DNA of 22,013 bases, taken from NCBI GenBank assembly GCA_032353305.1, contig JAUCNG010077773.1, positions 1 through 22,013 of the forward strand. The letters run 5' to 3'. Of this stretch, positions 1-11,600 are shown piece by piece. Position 1 is the stretch's first letter. Each line of letters begins with the position of its first letter. Position numbers and translations under genes: made by a program. The notes beneath the pieces were generated by a model. It was not told the DNA's origin and did not search any database. It was given only the letters and a program-made list of their open reading frames with translations. The DNA is from Cephalothrix spiralis. Lineage: Eukaryota; Nemertea; Palaeonemertea; Archinemertea; Cephalotrichidae.

Positions 1-895
1 ATTCCCCAAAAATCATATTAAATTTATTTCTCTGGTAGGCCTATAACAAATAATTAAAAACGTATTATAATCTATTTCTACTGGCATTGCATGCAAAACG
101 CAAAGAAATAAACAATTTTACAAATTTTTATTTCGTAGAATTATTCTGTGTATGGTACAGTACCGGAGCCGGTTCCGGAGCGATGAGTGTCTAGGCCTTA
201 TAACTCTAATTCTATTAAAGAAGTTTTTCTCAAATCTTTTACACAGTATAAGCATATAGTAGATAATATTGAAAAAAAATTTCAAAGCAATTGATCAAAT
301 AATTTCGGAGATATTTGATATAACCTGATAACATATCTGTATGTTTAGTCACCGGTTCCGGAGATCGTCACCAGTTCCGAATATTGATAAATAAGTCAAA
401 ATATTGACTTAAAAAAAATATAGATAATAATATGCATATGGATGTTTTCCAAGATTTTCATACCTAACAACTTTCAATCAACTTATTGCATCTTATGGTT
501 TAAGCTCTAAAAAAGGCTCGTTTTTTCATTGCTAAAATTCATTGGTTTTTTAACCTCTCAATTTTAAGTTGTAAAATACCTAAAACCAAAACTTTTACAG
601 TTGCATATATTAGTTTCAAGGTTATATTTATTATGGTTAGAGAAATATTTTACTGCAAAATAGTACTAAACTAATGCAACTTCCAGAACCAGCTCCTCAA
701 TGTAAAATTTTCAAATTGTAACAACTTTTTTCTCACAAAAGTTAAGCAGTTGGGACTTGAAATATATGAAAAAGGCAATATTAACATCCTCTGCAAAATG
801 TTTTTAACAACCTTAATGATAGTTACGATCAACTATCGCGAAAAGCTAACTGTCCTGATATTCGGACCAGGTTAAACTGAATTTTAATGTCTTAA

Positions 896-1186
896 GTCTA
901 TAAGACCTTAAACAATTTAAATCCTCCATATATGAAAGATATATTTGATCTTAAAGTAGTGCCATATAATTTAAGAAATGCAGGTGTATTACTTGACATT
1001 CCTCAGCCTTTAACTACCAAGCATGGCAAACATTGTCTAGCATATATGGGACCATTCCTATGGAACAAATTACCAGGTGACATAAGAAGTGCTCCATCTT
1101 TGGACATATTCAAATCCAAAATCAACAATATTCACTGGCCCATAGAAGATCTTTGTAATTGCGACTTTTGCAATAATTTATTATAA
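896..1186 (+). pseudogene. C-terminal remnant of a LINE reverse transcriptase ORF
   Basis: The frame reads YKTLNNLNPPYMKDIFDL, then PYNLRNAG and YMGPFLWNKLPGDIR, then SLDIFKSKIN, and stops at TAA 1184-1186. The pattern (x-K-x-L-x-x-L-x-P-x-Y, then LWN-x-LP, then SL-x-x-FK-x-K) is the extreme C-terminus of reverse transcriptases of CR1/L2/Jockey-like elements, after the catalytic domain. A stop at 893-895 closes the frame and no upstream RT domain is present, so it encodes no working enzyme. An 84-codon stretch starts at ATG 932, but this is not a host gene. Confidence 0.72.
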
Positions 1187-1421
1187 ATTATTTTTAGTAA
1201 GGTCTCATCTAGTCATTTAATTCCTTTTAAATTCTTTTTATTTTGTGCTTTTTATTTACTTATTATCATTGATTTTATGTATATTTAATATTTATATTTT
1301 TATTGAACATAATGTTGTAAATAATTGTAAAGCGTTAATTTTAAATTCGGTGATAAAAGTCCCTCGTGGACTTGTTTTTAAACTGAATTCAAATAAATTC
1401 ACTTACTTACTTACTTACTTA
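896..1421 (+). mobile_element. 5'-truncated LINE (CR1/L2/Jockey-like), 3' end with (ACTT)n tail
   Basis: The fragment contains the last codons of a non-LTR retrotransposon reverse transcriptase (896-1186), an AT-rich 3' UTR, a perfect 6-bp hairpin (AAGTCC 1357-1362, GGACTT 1368-1373, loop CTCGT), and a terminal (ACTT)n run at about 1401-1420. A 3' hairpin followed by a short tandem tail is what target-primed LINE insertions of this broad group look like. Upstream of 893 the frame is closed and I see no reverse-transcriptase sequence, so the copy is truncated. The exact clade is not determined. Confidence 0.7.
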
Positions 1422-2040
1422 GTTATTGATGGTATAAAAAATTTCAAACTCTGTAGACAAAGCTCGATAGAAATATTATTCAAATTACCGTTCATGAAAT
1501 TATACATGTTGTAAAATATTGGATCATTTGTTCAATGATTACAAAGCCAAAAAATGCTCTATCTTTATGAATTTTTTTTTGAATGAGATGAATATATAAG
1601 CTTTCCATACATATTAAGTTTTTTGGTGTACTTGCAATAGAACCAGAGTTATTATACAACATGTCCGGAACTGAAGCCTCTCCAGAACCGGCTCTGGTAC
1701 TGTATTTCTGAAACAGAATTCATACAGAATACAAGTTTGTAAAATTGTTTGTTTTTTTTAATTTTAATGACCATTTTGCTTTTCGAATGAACCTGACAAT
1801 TCACGAATTGACGTTGGAACCAACTTACCAAGCAATTTGTAAATAAATTTTATGTAAAATTAGGAATTGGTGACAATTTTGTTTTATTTTTCAATTTTAG
1901 AATTATTTTCAATATCAAAACATTAAATAATATTTATTATACCTTAACTACAATTTTTTGCAGTTATCCAGAATTATATGTAGCTTAGACGATAAATAGA
2001 GAGCTGCAGTAAATTACAATAATTATTGTATTCAAATTTG

Positions 2041-2276
2041 TCGTCATAGACGCCATGTTAATTATACCATTAAATGTCCTTGGCTTTACTTTGTAAAAGA
2101 CCTCCCTCCTCCCTCTGGGATGAGGCTTTAAATGCCATAGCCCAGGTCCAGGTGGTAATTAATATTGGCACAACTGTAATTATAATGTGTCTGTTATGAA
2201 AATGACTGTATTGTAAAGGCTCGCCCCTAGAATAGATTGGGTTCCCCTTAATAAAATTTGATTTTGATTTGATTTA
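2041..2276 (+). mobile_element. Possible LINE 3' end with (TTTGAT)n tail
   Basis: The stretch differs from its surroundings: it is less AT-rich (CTCCCTCCTCCCTCTGGGATG near 2102) and ends with AATAAA at 2250-2255, followed directly by an A/T tail of TTTGAT-type units at about 2257-2275. A short-period tail after an adenylation-like signal is typical of non-LTR 3' ends. I cannot read a coding remnant with confidence. It could instead be the upstream non-coding exon or promoter of the DUF21 gene, since that exon must lie somewhere before 2449. Confidence 0.35.
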
Positions 2277-2430
2277 TAATGTGATATGTTGCTAAATTAG
2301 TAATCAATTATTAAATTTTTCTCAAGTATCATCTTAAATCATATATCATGTGGAGTCAATTATGGGTCATGTATGAATACCTTTAATTCTGGGAAAGTAT
2401 ACCACACTTTCCAAGCTATTGGGATAACAA

Positions 2431-2451
2431 TATATATTTTATTTTCAGAAA
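2431..2451 (+). promoter_or_regulatory. Splice acceptor and 5' UTR bases before the DUF21 gene start codon
   Basis: A T-rich tract ending ATTTTCAG at 2448 stands three bases before ATG 2452. The start codon is therefore on a spliced exon, and at least one non-coding 5' exon lies upstream. The context AAAATGA has A at -3, a good animal initiation context. I could not identify the upstream exon, its donor or a TATA box. Confidence 0.6.
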
Positions 2452-2611
2452 ATGACTGATCTGTTTGAAAATATTACCTGTGTTCATATTGGACATGGAA
2501 AACTTAATTGCAACGGCACTATTTTTGTAGAGGATGAAGGGAAATTAACTTATAAAGATGAATGGTTCTGGATTTATCTCGGCATTTATGTGGCACTAGT
2601 TCTCTTTGCAG
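2452..2611 (+). CDS. DUF21 gene, coding exon 1
   Basis: It encodes residues 1-53 plus the first base of G54, ending at donor G|GTAAAG (phase 1). It covers the N-terminal leader with two cysteines (C10, C20), the sequons N7 and N21, and the start of helix 1 ([17 protein letters not shown]). The methionine is chosen because the leader length before helix 1 resembles plant homologues and the acceptor is only three bases upstream. Confidence 0.9.
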
Positions 2612-5600
2612 GTAAAGTTAAAATTTATTGTAGGACTCCTTCCTACATGTAGCTCTCCTCTAGACCACCATAACATATTATTATTTAATGTTTACGTTAG
2701 TCAATAATGTATGTACAGTATCCAAAGGAATTTTATCAATGCAGTATAAGATATGCAGGAGTGCTGTGAAGTTGTATTATGACATCACATTTAAACATTT
2801 AGTTGATTAGATATAATTTTGAACTGCAATCATGATTTGCATATTCCAAACTTCAGCGAAAAAGGGATTTCGCAAGTTAGATTGTTTTCCATAAGCATCC
2901 TATTGTGGAACCAGTCTATTTTTTGACCTACTTGAGTTCTAATTCATGCAGGGGGACCCATTACTAGTGCTTGAAATCTGTAGATCAACAGAACTGCTTT
3001 GTAGCTGAGTCCTGGGGTGTGGTGGCGGTACATAGCACTCATGAGTACAAGTAAATTTATTTCGGTTTTGAGTTATCCTAGCGCTTACTAAATTTGGATT
3101 TTCCAACCCCTGTGGTGCATTATATTCACTAGTGCATGATTACATGTCAAGTAAATAATGTTCATTATTGCATAGGTTTAATGTCTGGATTAACTATGGG
3201 TCTGCTGAGTTTAGACACGACAAGTCTGCACGTTTTAGTTGAAAGTGGCACACCCTCCCAGCAACGAAATGCCAAGAAGATCCTTCCAATTGTAAAACGT
3301 CATCATCTTCTCCTAGTCACTCTTCTTCTTGCCAATGCTGCAGCAGTTGAATCAATGCCTTTGTTTTTGGATCAAATAAGTGACCCAGTTACTGCTATTT
3401 GTGTATCTGTTACTGCTGTTCTTCTATTTGGAGAGTAAGATATTAAATTGTAGAAAACAATTTGGTGCAAATCATTTCATAAACAAGTGAGCTGCATCGA
3501 TTTTCCACCAGTGGGACAAAAATCTGATTATAAATTAACAGACTTTCCCAGATCCTGGAATATGAATATTCTATTTTGCGGTTTATTATTTTTTTGAAGC
3601 TACTTATTCCATTAACTATTTACACAAAAATTGAAAATCCTCTAAAATTATTCTTACTTAGTTAAATTTTAGAGCGTTGGAAAATTGCACCCTCACAATT
3701 TGTTATTTCGATCAATTTATGTAAATATTGACCCATGCACTCATGCATTCAAAAACTAGGTTTTTTTTATATGTGAAAAATAAATTCTATTATATTCTAT
3801 TAATTAGGTAGATTGAGAATTCATCTAGATCCCTTGTATATTTCTATTTTCTTGTTTTACAGGGTCTTTCCACAAGCGTTGTGCACAAGATTCGGATTGG
3901 CTATTGGTGCATCACTTACATGGTAGGTTAAAAATAGGCTTAAAGACTAATGGTATAATTAAATTCAATAGTTCTTCGTCCTCGAAAATTACTAAGACGA
4001 CTTCAGTAAAGCGAGCTTAAGATATTTAAATACATCAATATAAAGGCTAACAACCTGCCTTAAACTTCGTATATTCTTATGATAGTCAGTATATGTTGTT
4101 TTATCTAATATTTTGAATTTGATTTAATTGTAACTAAATATTCTAAGAATCAGCTACCGTAAATAAAGCTTACAATAAAGGATGCACATCATATTAAAAA
4201 TGGTTGAAACTAAACTTCTTTTTATAAAAGTACTTTATTGACGCCCCTAATTCCGACATCGACTACATTAAATACAAATTATATTTCAGGGTTGTATATT
4301 TTTTTATGGGATTATTCTTTATAATTGCCTGGCCCCTATCAAAATTACTTGATTTTTTACTTGGAGAGGACCATGGTACATTTTTCCGTAGAGCTGAACT
4401 GAAAGCGTTGGTCGGTCTGCACGGTCCTCGAAAGGATGAAGAAGATAACGTCGATGGGGGCGAGGACCCACCGGATAAACTTACAGAAGACGAAGTTCTT
4501 ATTATTAAGGTAGTTAAACATTGTTATCAAATATATTTATTGCTGCGAAAATAGCGCTAGAATAATTAAAAACAAATTTTAAGCACCGTAGGCGGGAACA
4601 CTTGGTAAATAGCTGTGGGAGCGCTATGTACCGCCCCTAGGGGCGGGAAGGCGCAATATAAATCCCTTCTATATATGCGAGGATTCATCAAAGGATAGCA
4701 TCTAGAATATTTCACTCACTCATAAGTGATCCTAAGTGTCGGAGCTTTCCTGAATTGTAAGATTTTCCCTTTTCGACGCCAATTCAATTAATAACAAATT
4801 TCTGAATGAAAATTCAAAATATTGATAATTGTGTTTGATATCTTGGTTCTTAAAGATGTAATGACCACTTACTGAACTTACTCTAGTTTTCTGTCTAGCT
4901 GAAATAGAACTTACGGTATTCTTTTATCCCCAAAATCTTACAAGTACACTGCGCCCGTAATTTTTTAATTTGTGAAGACTCATTTTCGTTTTGATTGGAA
5001 AACTTCTTAAGATAATATTATAGGGTGTCATCCTGCTTGTTTTACACACTTTTCAAAGGATGAATCATAGCTACAAATATAGAGTTATACACTACGGTAT
5101 GCATTATCGCTAAAATGCATAGATGTTGATTTCTTACCGTCTTTTGGTTAGTACTGCCCGACATAGAAGGTAAAAGGCATTCAAATCCTCCGTGCAGACT
5201 CTTGTTTTTTGTCCAAACTCTTCGCTAGGATTTTTGAAGAATTTGTTAAGTTGAGGACTGAAATAATGAAACGTGCTATTGCAAATCAGTTTTTAAATAA
5301 ATTTAATGTAAAATATAATTTGAGATATTGTATTTCTATGTTATGCCGTTCAAAACTAATATAGTATAACGATTATATTAATCCCTCCTAATTTGAATAA
5401 ATTCGAGGAAAAGATCAGATTGCACCGCTCTAATACAATCCTATTCAGCCGACTATTCAATTTGAATTTCAAGACTGGAATAGGTATATGTTGTGCAGAG
5501 TTTATTCACAGCTTCTAAGAAAAATCAAGCATATAAATTTTGTATTTTTAGGGAGCTCTCGATATGAGATACAAGTGTAACCGTGATGCAATGATGCCGA

Positions 5601-8600
5601 TCGAGAATGTGTTTATGCTTCACATTAATGCTGTGATGGACAGAAAAACGATGGATATGGTAAAGTAAACTAAATGTATTTTCTTTGTGTGCTCTTCAAA
5701 GCCTCTACATGTACAATGTACATTTATACTTAACCTTTATCATTATGCGTCGATTATATACCAAGATATAGGCGTACCTCTATTTACTGGAAATGCAACT
5801 CTTATACAATTAGATTGAAAAATTAGAGAGGGCAAAATGCACCCCCCCCCCCCAACGGTTTTGCATATTGTATTGGCGGGTAGTTGGCCCACACAAACTG
5901 TGTCAACTATATATTTCTAGAAAGGTCTTGGAAAATGCTGATCCATCGGGGTTTAGATTTTTGCCTCACCCCCTGGGTGAGTGTGGGGGGCAAAATCATG
6001 TTTTTTTAGATAGGAAAATCCCGGTTCTTGCCCCCACCCCCACACAGGTAAGGGGATGGGGCAAAAATCAAAATCCCCCGAGGCATTTTCCAAGACCTTT
6101 TAGAAATATATAATTTGTGGGGGTCAACTACCCGCCAATATGTACAAATTTTGCCCTCGCCTATTTTTCCATCCAATTGTATATAGAAAATATATTTTAG
6201 TCGATTAGGCCTTTTTTATTAATTGGTTTTCGGATTCACCCTCGAAAATGATCAAAAAATTAAAATAAAAGAATATAAAACATTTCCCACCGCCGACGGA
6301 CTTCTCTGACATTAAAATTTAAAAAAATATGACTACCGTCGACGAAATTCTCAGACATCGATTAAAAGAGGAAACGTCGGAATGTACAAAAAATAGTATT
6401 TCGGCCGCCGACGAGATTTAAAAAAAACTATTAATAAGAAAGGCCTTATCATACTGCAGTGTTTTAATTACCTTTGATTATCGTATTTCCTCTTAATTAA
6501 AAAAATCATTTTGACAATATATGGTCAATATGAAACATCCTAGATGTATATTTATTTAGTTGATCCTACCAGTCATATGCTCGTCTCTAAGATAAAGCCA
6601 TCTAAAAAATACGGAAAAAATATATTAACGGTGTGTTATATTTTTGACAATTTATTCATATATAAAATCAGATTCTACGTAAAAATTCGAATTGGGTGTA
6701 CCTAAACCCTATCATAAAACGCTATACTATAGTGTTAAAACTAGGACAAAATGTTGAATCCCACAAAAAGTTAAAGACCAAATTGTTGAACGACCACGAT
6801 GTCGAATGACCACATTGTTGAAAGAACGAAATGTTGAATGACCTAAGTGGCGAGCGGCAAATTATTTTTTTGCGCTAATAAAATATGTTTTATATTTTAG
6901 AGTTTTTTGCGCAGTGCGAATCATTCTACCGGTAAGACATAAATCGCCGAGTTAGTTCAAGTCTCGACCTTCCAGTTTGCCGGTGTATACAGACGTTCCA
7001 AATCACAAGAAATACGTTTTGTAAGAGGGTCATTCCCTGGAAACCTAATGTCATTTTCAACATTACGGTCATTCAACTATTTGTCCATTCAACATTACGG
7101 TTTTTCAACGATTTGTCAATTTATAACATTATTGTCTTTCAACGATTTGTCCAGTCAACATAATGTAGTATGGAGCGGTGAAATATTGCTTAAATTTACT
7201 GGCGGCGCATGGATCGAAAGGTTTTGCGGTCGATGGATCCCAGTAACGGCACTGACTAAACTGGATCCCCTCTTCCGTGATGTTTAACTGTTTATTCGTC
7301 CTAACAATTATTTTTTCAACAAGTCTACTAATGCTAATTATATGTTTTCATGTAGGTTCTTGAGGCTGGACATTCCCGAGTTCCTGTATATGAAGATCAA
7401 AAAGAAAATATATTGGGTATTTTGTTGGTGAAAAGATTAATCAAGCTGGATCCAGATGATAATGTACCTGTTAAAAGTTTACTAAAAGATGAAAGTTGCT
7501 TCAAAGAAGTACCGTTTATCAGCGCTACCAAACCATTATTTGATATGTTAAATGAATTTCAGCAAGGTCGAAGTGAGTATTCACAACTACTTATTTATTA
7601 TAAGTGTATAAGGGGATAATCCTATTCCTAGTTATAGGTATTTTAGTTGAGAGATCATACGTATATATATATATATATGATATATATGCCTTCATTAGCA
7701 CAGTAAGGCATTGACTTAGACCGCCCGCCATCTTACAAGTCTCGATCGAGCTAACACAACACCGACATTAGATATATAGTTTCAGCACCTTCTGACGTGT
7801 AAACTCATCATGACATCATAAAATGATCTCAGTGTTTTAGGTTTACCGACATAGGCGTGTGTTCGATCCCCAACTGAATTATACACACCGTATATCCGTT
7901 TTGATTATTAAAAGGGATGCGGGTTGACGGGGTTGTTTCTACACAAAAGTCTTTTTTGTGTCTTGGATGCAGAGGCGTCGGAAAATACCGGCTACCGGGT
8001 ACATGATTTTTTTCTTCTTAAGCCTGCCCTGTACGTACTCTTTTGAACACCAAGTCTTTATATTGTAATCGATGTTTCAGTTGCAACCTTTTTTGAGCTG
8101 TAGTAGTTTTTTGGGCACTATTTGAACCAGCAATCTCTGGGTCACGAACCTGGTATGTACCTCAACCAAGCTCTCTGTGACTCTGCGTAGAGGGCAATAT
8201 AGATACAAATAACGTTGATGGTTAGATTTTAAAAAATCAAGATAATAAAATTCAATTTTATCTGATTTATTAATTATTATAGAACATACAGTACATGTAC
8301 ACTGTGAACTTATAATACATGACGATAATTAATAGTATTAAAATTGAGTTCAAAATTGATGATTTGATTACGCCAACTGATAAAATGTAATCTTGTTATC
8401 CAGATATTTAGCCTTACAAAATATTTGTAGTAAACATAAATCGATTAGCTAGATTCTAAAAGTACGACAAGTTTAAAATTATGAAATTACTCGATAATTG
8501 AAAAAAATAACACGGCAATGAATAGTCAGAATTACGACAGATCTGGCTATTCATTATTACTCATTATACGCGATGCTCGTATACATGCGATTCGAAATAT

Positions 8601-11600
8601 TCTGGCATAGGGCCATTACACGTACATCCCACCTTGTCATTTCTCGATATGTGACTGCGCTTTTAAGCAAGAAAATTTTAGGATTCATAGGATACCAAAT
8701 AATGGGGTTTGTTTTTTGATACATAATCGCTCTGGAGACACTATTGGAACAAACCAATTTCTAAACAGTGGAGTAACATGAATCTTTTATTAAAACTGGT
8801 GCAAGGCCATGTGAAATGGAGCAAATATTTCACTCTGAAAAAATATCCGGTACGTGTCAAGAGTTCCCCAACAGCAGGATATAGGTACATACACACCCCG
8901 TGTGATCTTCTGTGCCGCTACCAGATCTACCACATGCATGATTATAACAGTGGGTCTATATTTGTATCGATGTTTTATGATCTCTGCTCCGCTGATTGGC
9001 TAATAATACAGACCGCTCAACAGAAGTCTCAACACTAGTATTATCGTATTAAGGTTGTAGTTAACAGCCCATGCTTATGCCAACAGAAACACCGGACAGA
9101 AGCGTATGAACGCATTCGCTTCTGTACTGTCCGACTACCGTATTAAAACTCCAACAATCAAAGCACGACTGGCTAAATCATTGAATGGTATTCGATAACA
9201 TGGAAAATTACTTTGAAAGATATTTTTCATACTTTTACAGGTCATATGTCTGTTGTTGTGGATATGCCAGATGAATCTTCGTCACAGGATTTAGGATCAG
9301 AGCGTGTGCATAGAACGGTAAGACTGATGCCAAAAATGAAATCTGGAACCAATTTGTACTTGAAATGGCTAGGTGAAATTTTCTCAAAATTCATTTTTGT
9401 GACGCCATAGCGTCATTTTGGTGACTTCCCAGCACTGTCAGAAATTATCGATTAACCTGGATTAACCATGATTTTTCTGAAAATGTCACCTAGCCATTTC
9501 AGTTAAAAAGAGGTTCCTCATTTAATTTTAGGCATCAATTTTTATTAATACCTCACTGTATAAGCTGTACTGAGAGAGCGAAATGTGGGTTTTCGCCGCT
9601 TATTTCAATAATTCCACTAAATTGTGTAAAACAATATAAGAATAAATATAAATACATGTACTCTCAGATTTGACGCTTCAAATAATTTGAAGATGAAATA
9701 ATGAAATTGGCTTATTAAACTTGGCAGACATGCATGGAGTCTAGCCAACTCACTATCTATAATTTAAAATATCTATATTAAATCTAAGTGCGTTAAACAT
9801 TGTTAAATACTAGTATGATTCATCATGACCATGTTTTAAAATATGACGTATTTATAACATGTACACTGTCTTTACTACTGTCTTTTGATACGATAAGTGT
9901 GTGACATGTGTGACAAGTATTATTCATGTTTTGATTTATATTGTTATTTCGAATACCTTGATCTGTAAGTATTTTGAAATAAGTGTCTCAATATTACATG
10001 TTTTTCATTTTCCTGCAATTTTGTCGGGTGATTTTTGTCAAGTATCACTATGACGTACTCTGAGATCACAAATCACGTTAAAATGTCATATCAAATCACG
10101 TGATCCTCCATTTCAAGGAACCTGTTGCGACTATTTTCAAGTGCTGTGGCAAAATAAAATATTTCTCTATTTTCTCAAAGGGGTATTGATTGCACAAGCA
10201 TTCTTTTATATAAAGGCATCACAATTGGCATCTTTTCTGGAGTAAGATTTTTATCAATATATTTTTTCAATTTTGTTTTATAATTTGCAGAAAGTGATTG
10301 GTATAATATCTTTAGAAGACGTAATTGAGGAATTACTACAAGAGGAAATAATTGACGAAACCGATGTTTATGTTGATGTCCAAAGGAAAATCCAAATTGC
10401 ACGTGCAAAAGCTTCAAAATTTAATCGAAGCGGTGAACGGAAAAAGGTAAGAAAATCAATTCAAGGGTACATGGTTTCCGGTTCCTGAACCGGCGGGTAC
10501 CATGACCTCCCGAATAATTTGGAAAATCCTTGAGAATAAAATACCGAAAAAAGCCATTTTGGGCAGGGGGGTCATGAGAAAAACTTACAACACGGATGAT
10601 GAAAAAATTTACAAAATTACTTTATGTAACCCTCCACCCCCAAAAATTGGCAATTTGTAAATTTTGTCCTCGAAATTCTTAACCCCCCCCCCCCTTTGTA
10701 GATTTTTTCCTAGTTTGTGAATTTTTTCCGAATGAATTCTATACCCCCACCCCCTAAAAATTGCAATTTTGTTCCTAAAATTGCAAATTTTTCCTTAAAT
10801 TTTTTCTCCATCCAACTCAGCTGTCCAACTAAGAAATATTTTCCAAAAAGAAATTTCCACACATTTTTTTTGCGCTAAAATCTAATACTACATTCTAGGT
10901 ATGATCGTAAATTGTTAATCTTTTATCTCAGAAAGTAAAAGATTTTATATTTGAAAAAAGTTCCTATGCTAAATTTCGATATTTCGGCAATTTTAGACTT
11001 AAGATCACTTAAGTGATACCTACCAGAGCCCCTAATATGTGCAATTCGTTATGGCAATTGCTTAGAATTGCATTTGAAGCTTTATAATGAATGGGTTAGT
11101 AGTTAAAACATCAAAAGGAAAAAATTTACAAAAGTGGAAAAATTTTTCATATCACCCCCCATCATCCGTGTTGTACATTTTTTCCATTAACCCCCTCTGT
11201 TTTGGGACGAAAAAACATTTTCTCCAACTATTTGGGTAACTTACCCCTCCACCCTTATTTGGCTGGCGCAGCCCCTGAATAGACGATCATAGACATATCC
11301 CGAAATTAATGATCTAACTTTTTTGACTGTGTATATTTCTTCCTATGATATCCTATTTTGAGATTAAAATGATTTAGAGTTAAATTATCCACAGATTTAT
11401 TTATTTTTAGCATTAAAATTTATTTTACAAATATAAATCCCTATGATTGTACATTGTACAAAAATAATAATGACGAACGATGACTAGACGATTTTCTTTT
11501 TCTTTTATTGACACTATCATATTGTAAAAAAACCTGTTTCAAAATATTTCAATATCTGACATATATCTTTACTTCTTTATATCATGATATCCATACAAAA

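Larger units (their letters stand above)
111..1751. mobile_element. Foldback DNA element with long imperfect inverted arms, host of a LINE insertion
   Basis: The two ends are inverted copies of one another. The left arm has AACAATTTTACAAA at 111, then GGTACAGTACC and GAGCCGGTTCCGGAG near 155-180. The right arm has the reverse complements: GAACCGGCTCTGGTAC near 1685 and TTTGTAAAATTGTTT ending at 1751. The similarity continues inward (an AACTCT..TTCTATT block, then an A-rich block), giving arms of roughly 200-300 bp with many mismatches. No transposase is visible, so it would be non-autonomous. A LINE 3' end sits between the arms and presumably inserted later. The outer limits are approximate and I could not define a target-site duplication. 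The inverted repeat is clear; the class is not. Confidence 0.6.
2612..5551 (+). other. Introns 1-4 of the DUF21 gene, mostly featureless
   Basis: Introns 2612-3175, 3435-3862, 3923-4289 and 4510-5551 all have GT-AG ends. I see no coding sequence or structured RNA in them. The only local structure noted is a perfect 16-bp palindrome, CCGCCCCTAGGGGCGG, at 4631-4646 within intron 4, inside a short GC-rich patch. Confidence 0.6.

Noticed and set aside
1245-1514. 89-codon frame over the LINE tail
   Set aside because: Reads through the LINE 3' UTR and the (ACTT)n tail, giving hydrophobic low-complexity sequence.
2049-2059. YY1-like site GACGCCATGTT as a promoter for the DUF21 gene
   Set aside because: Single short match lying in a probable LINE tail; no start site evidence.
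6609-6680. Continuation of 18S similarity (TAAAATCAG near 6663)
   Set aside because: It lies about 20 bases from the expected position and the intervening sequence does not align.
7048-7287. 79-codon frame with a repeating SFN/STL pattern
   Set aside because: It is the translation of the 16-bp array; the periodicity is of DNA origin.
8557-9038. Two open frames (minus 8557-8757, plus 8778-9038)
   Set aside because: Lie within intron 6, no homology recognised and no conserved motifs.
10096-10103. TCACGTGA (E-box/CLEAR-like palindrome) in intron 7
   Set aside because: One isolated eight-base match deep in an intron is not enough to call a regulatory site.
10175-10417. Minus-strand frame of 80 codons
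   Set aside because: Antisense shadow of exon 8 of the DUF21 gene.
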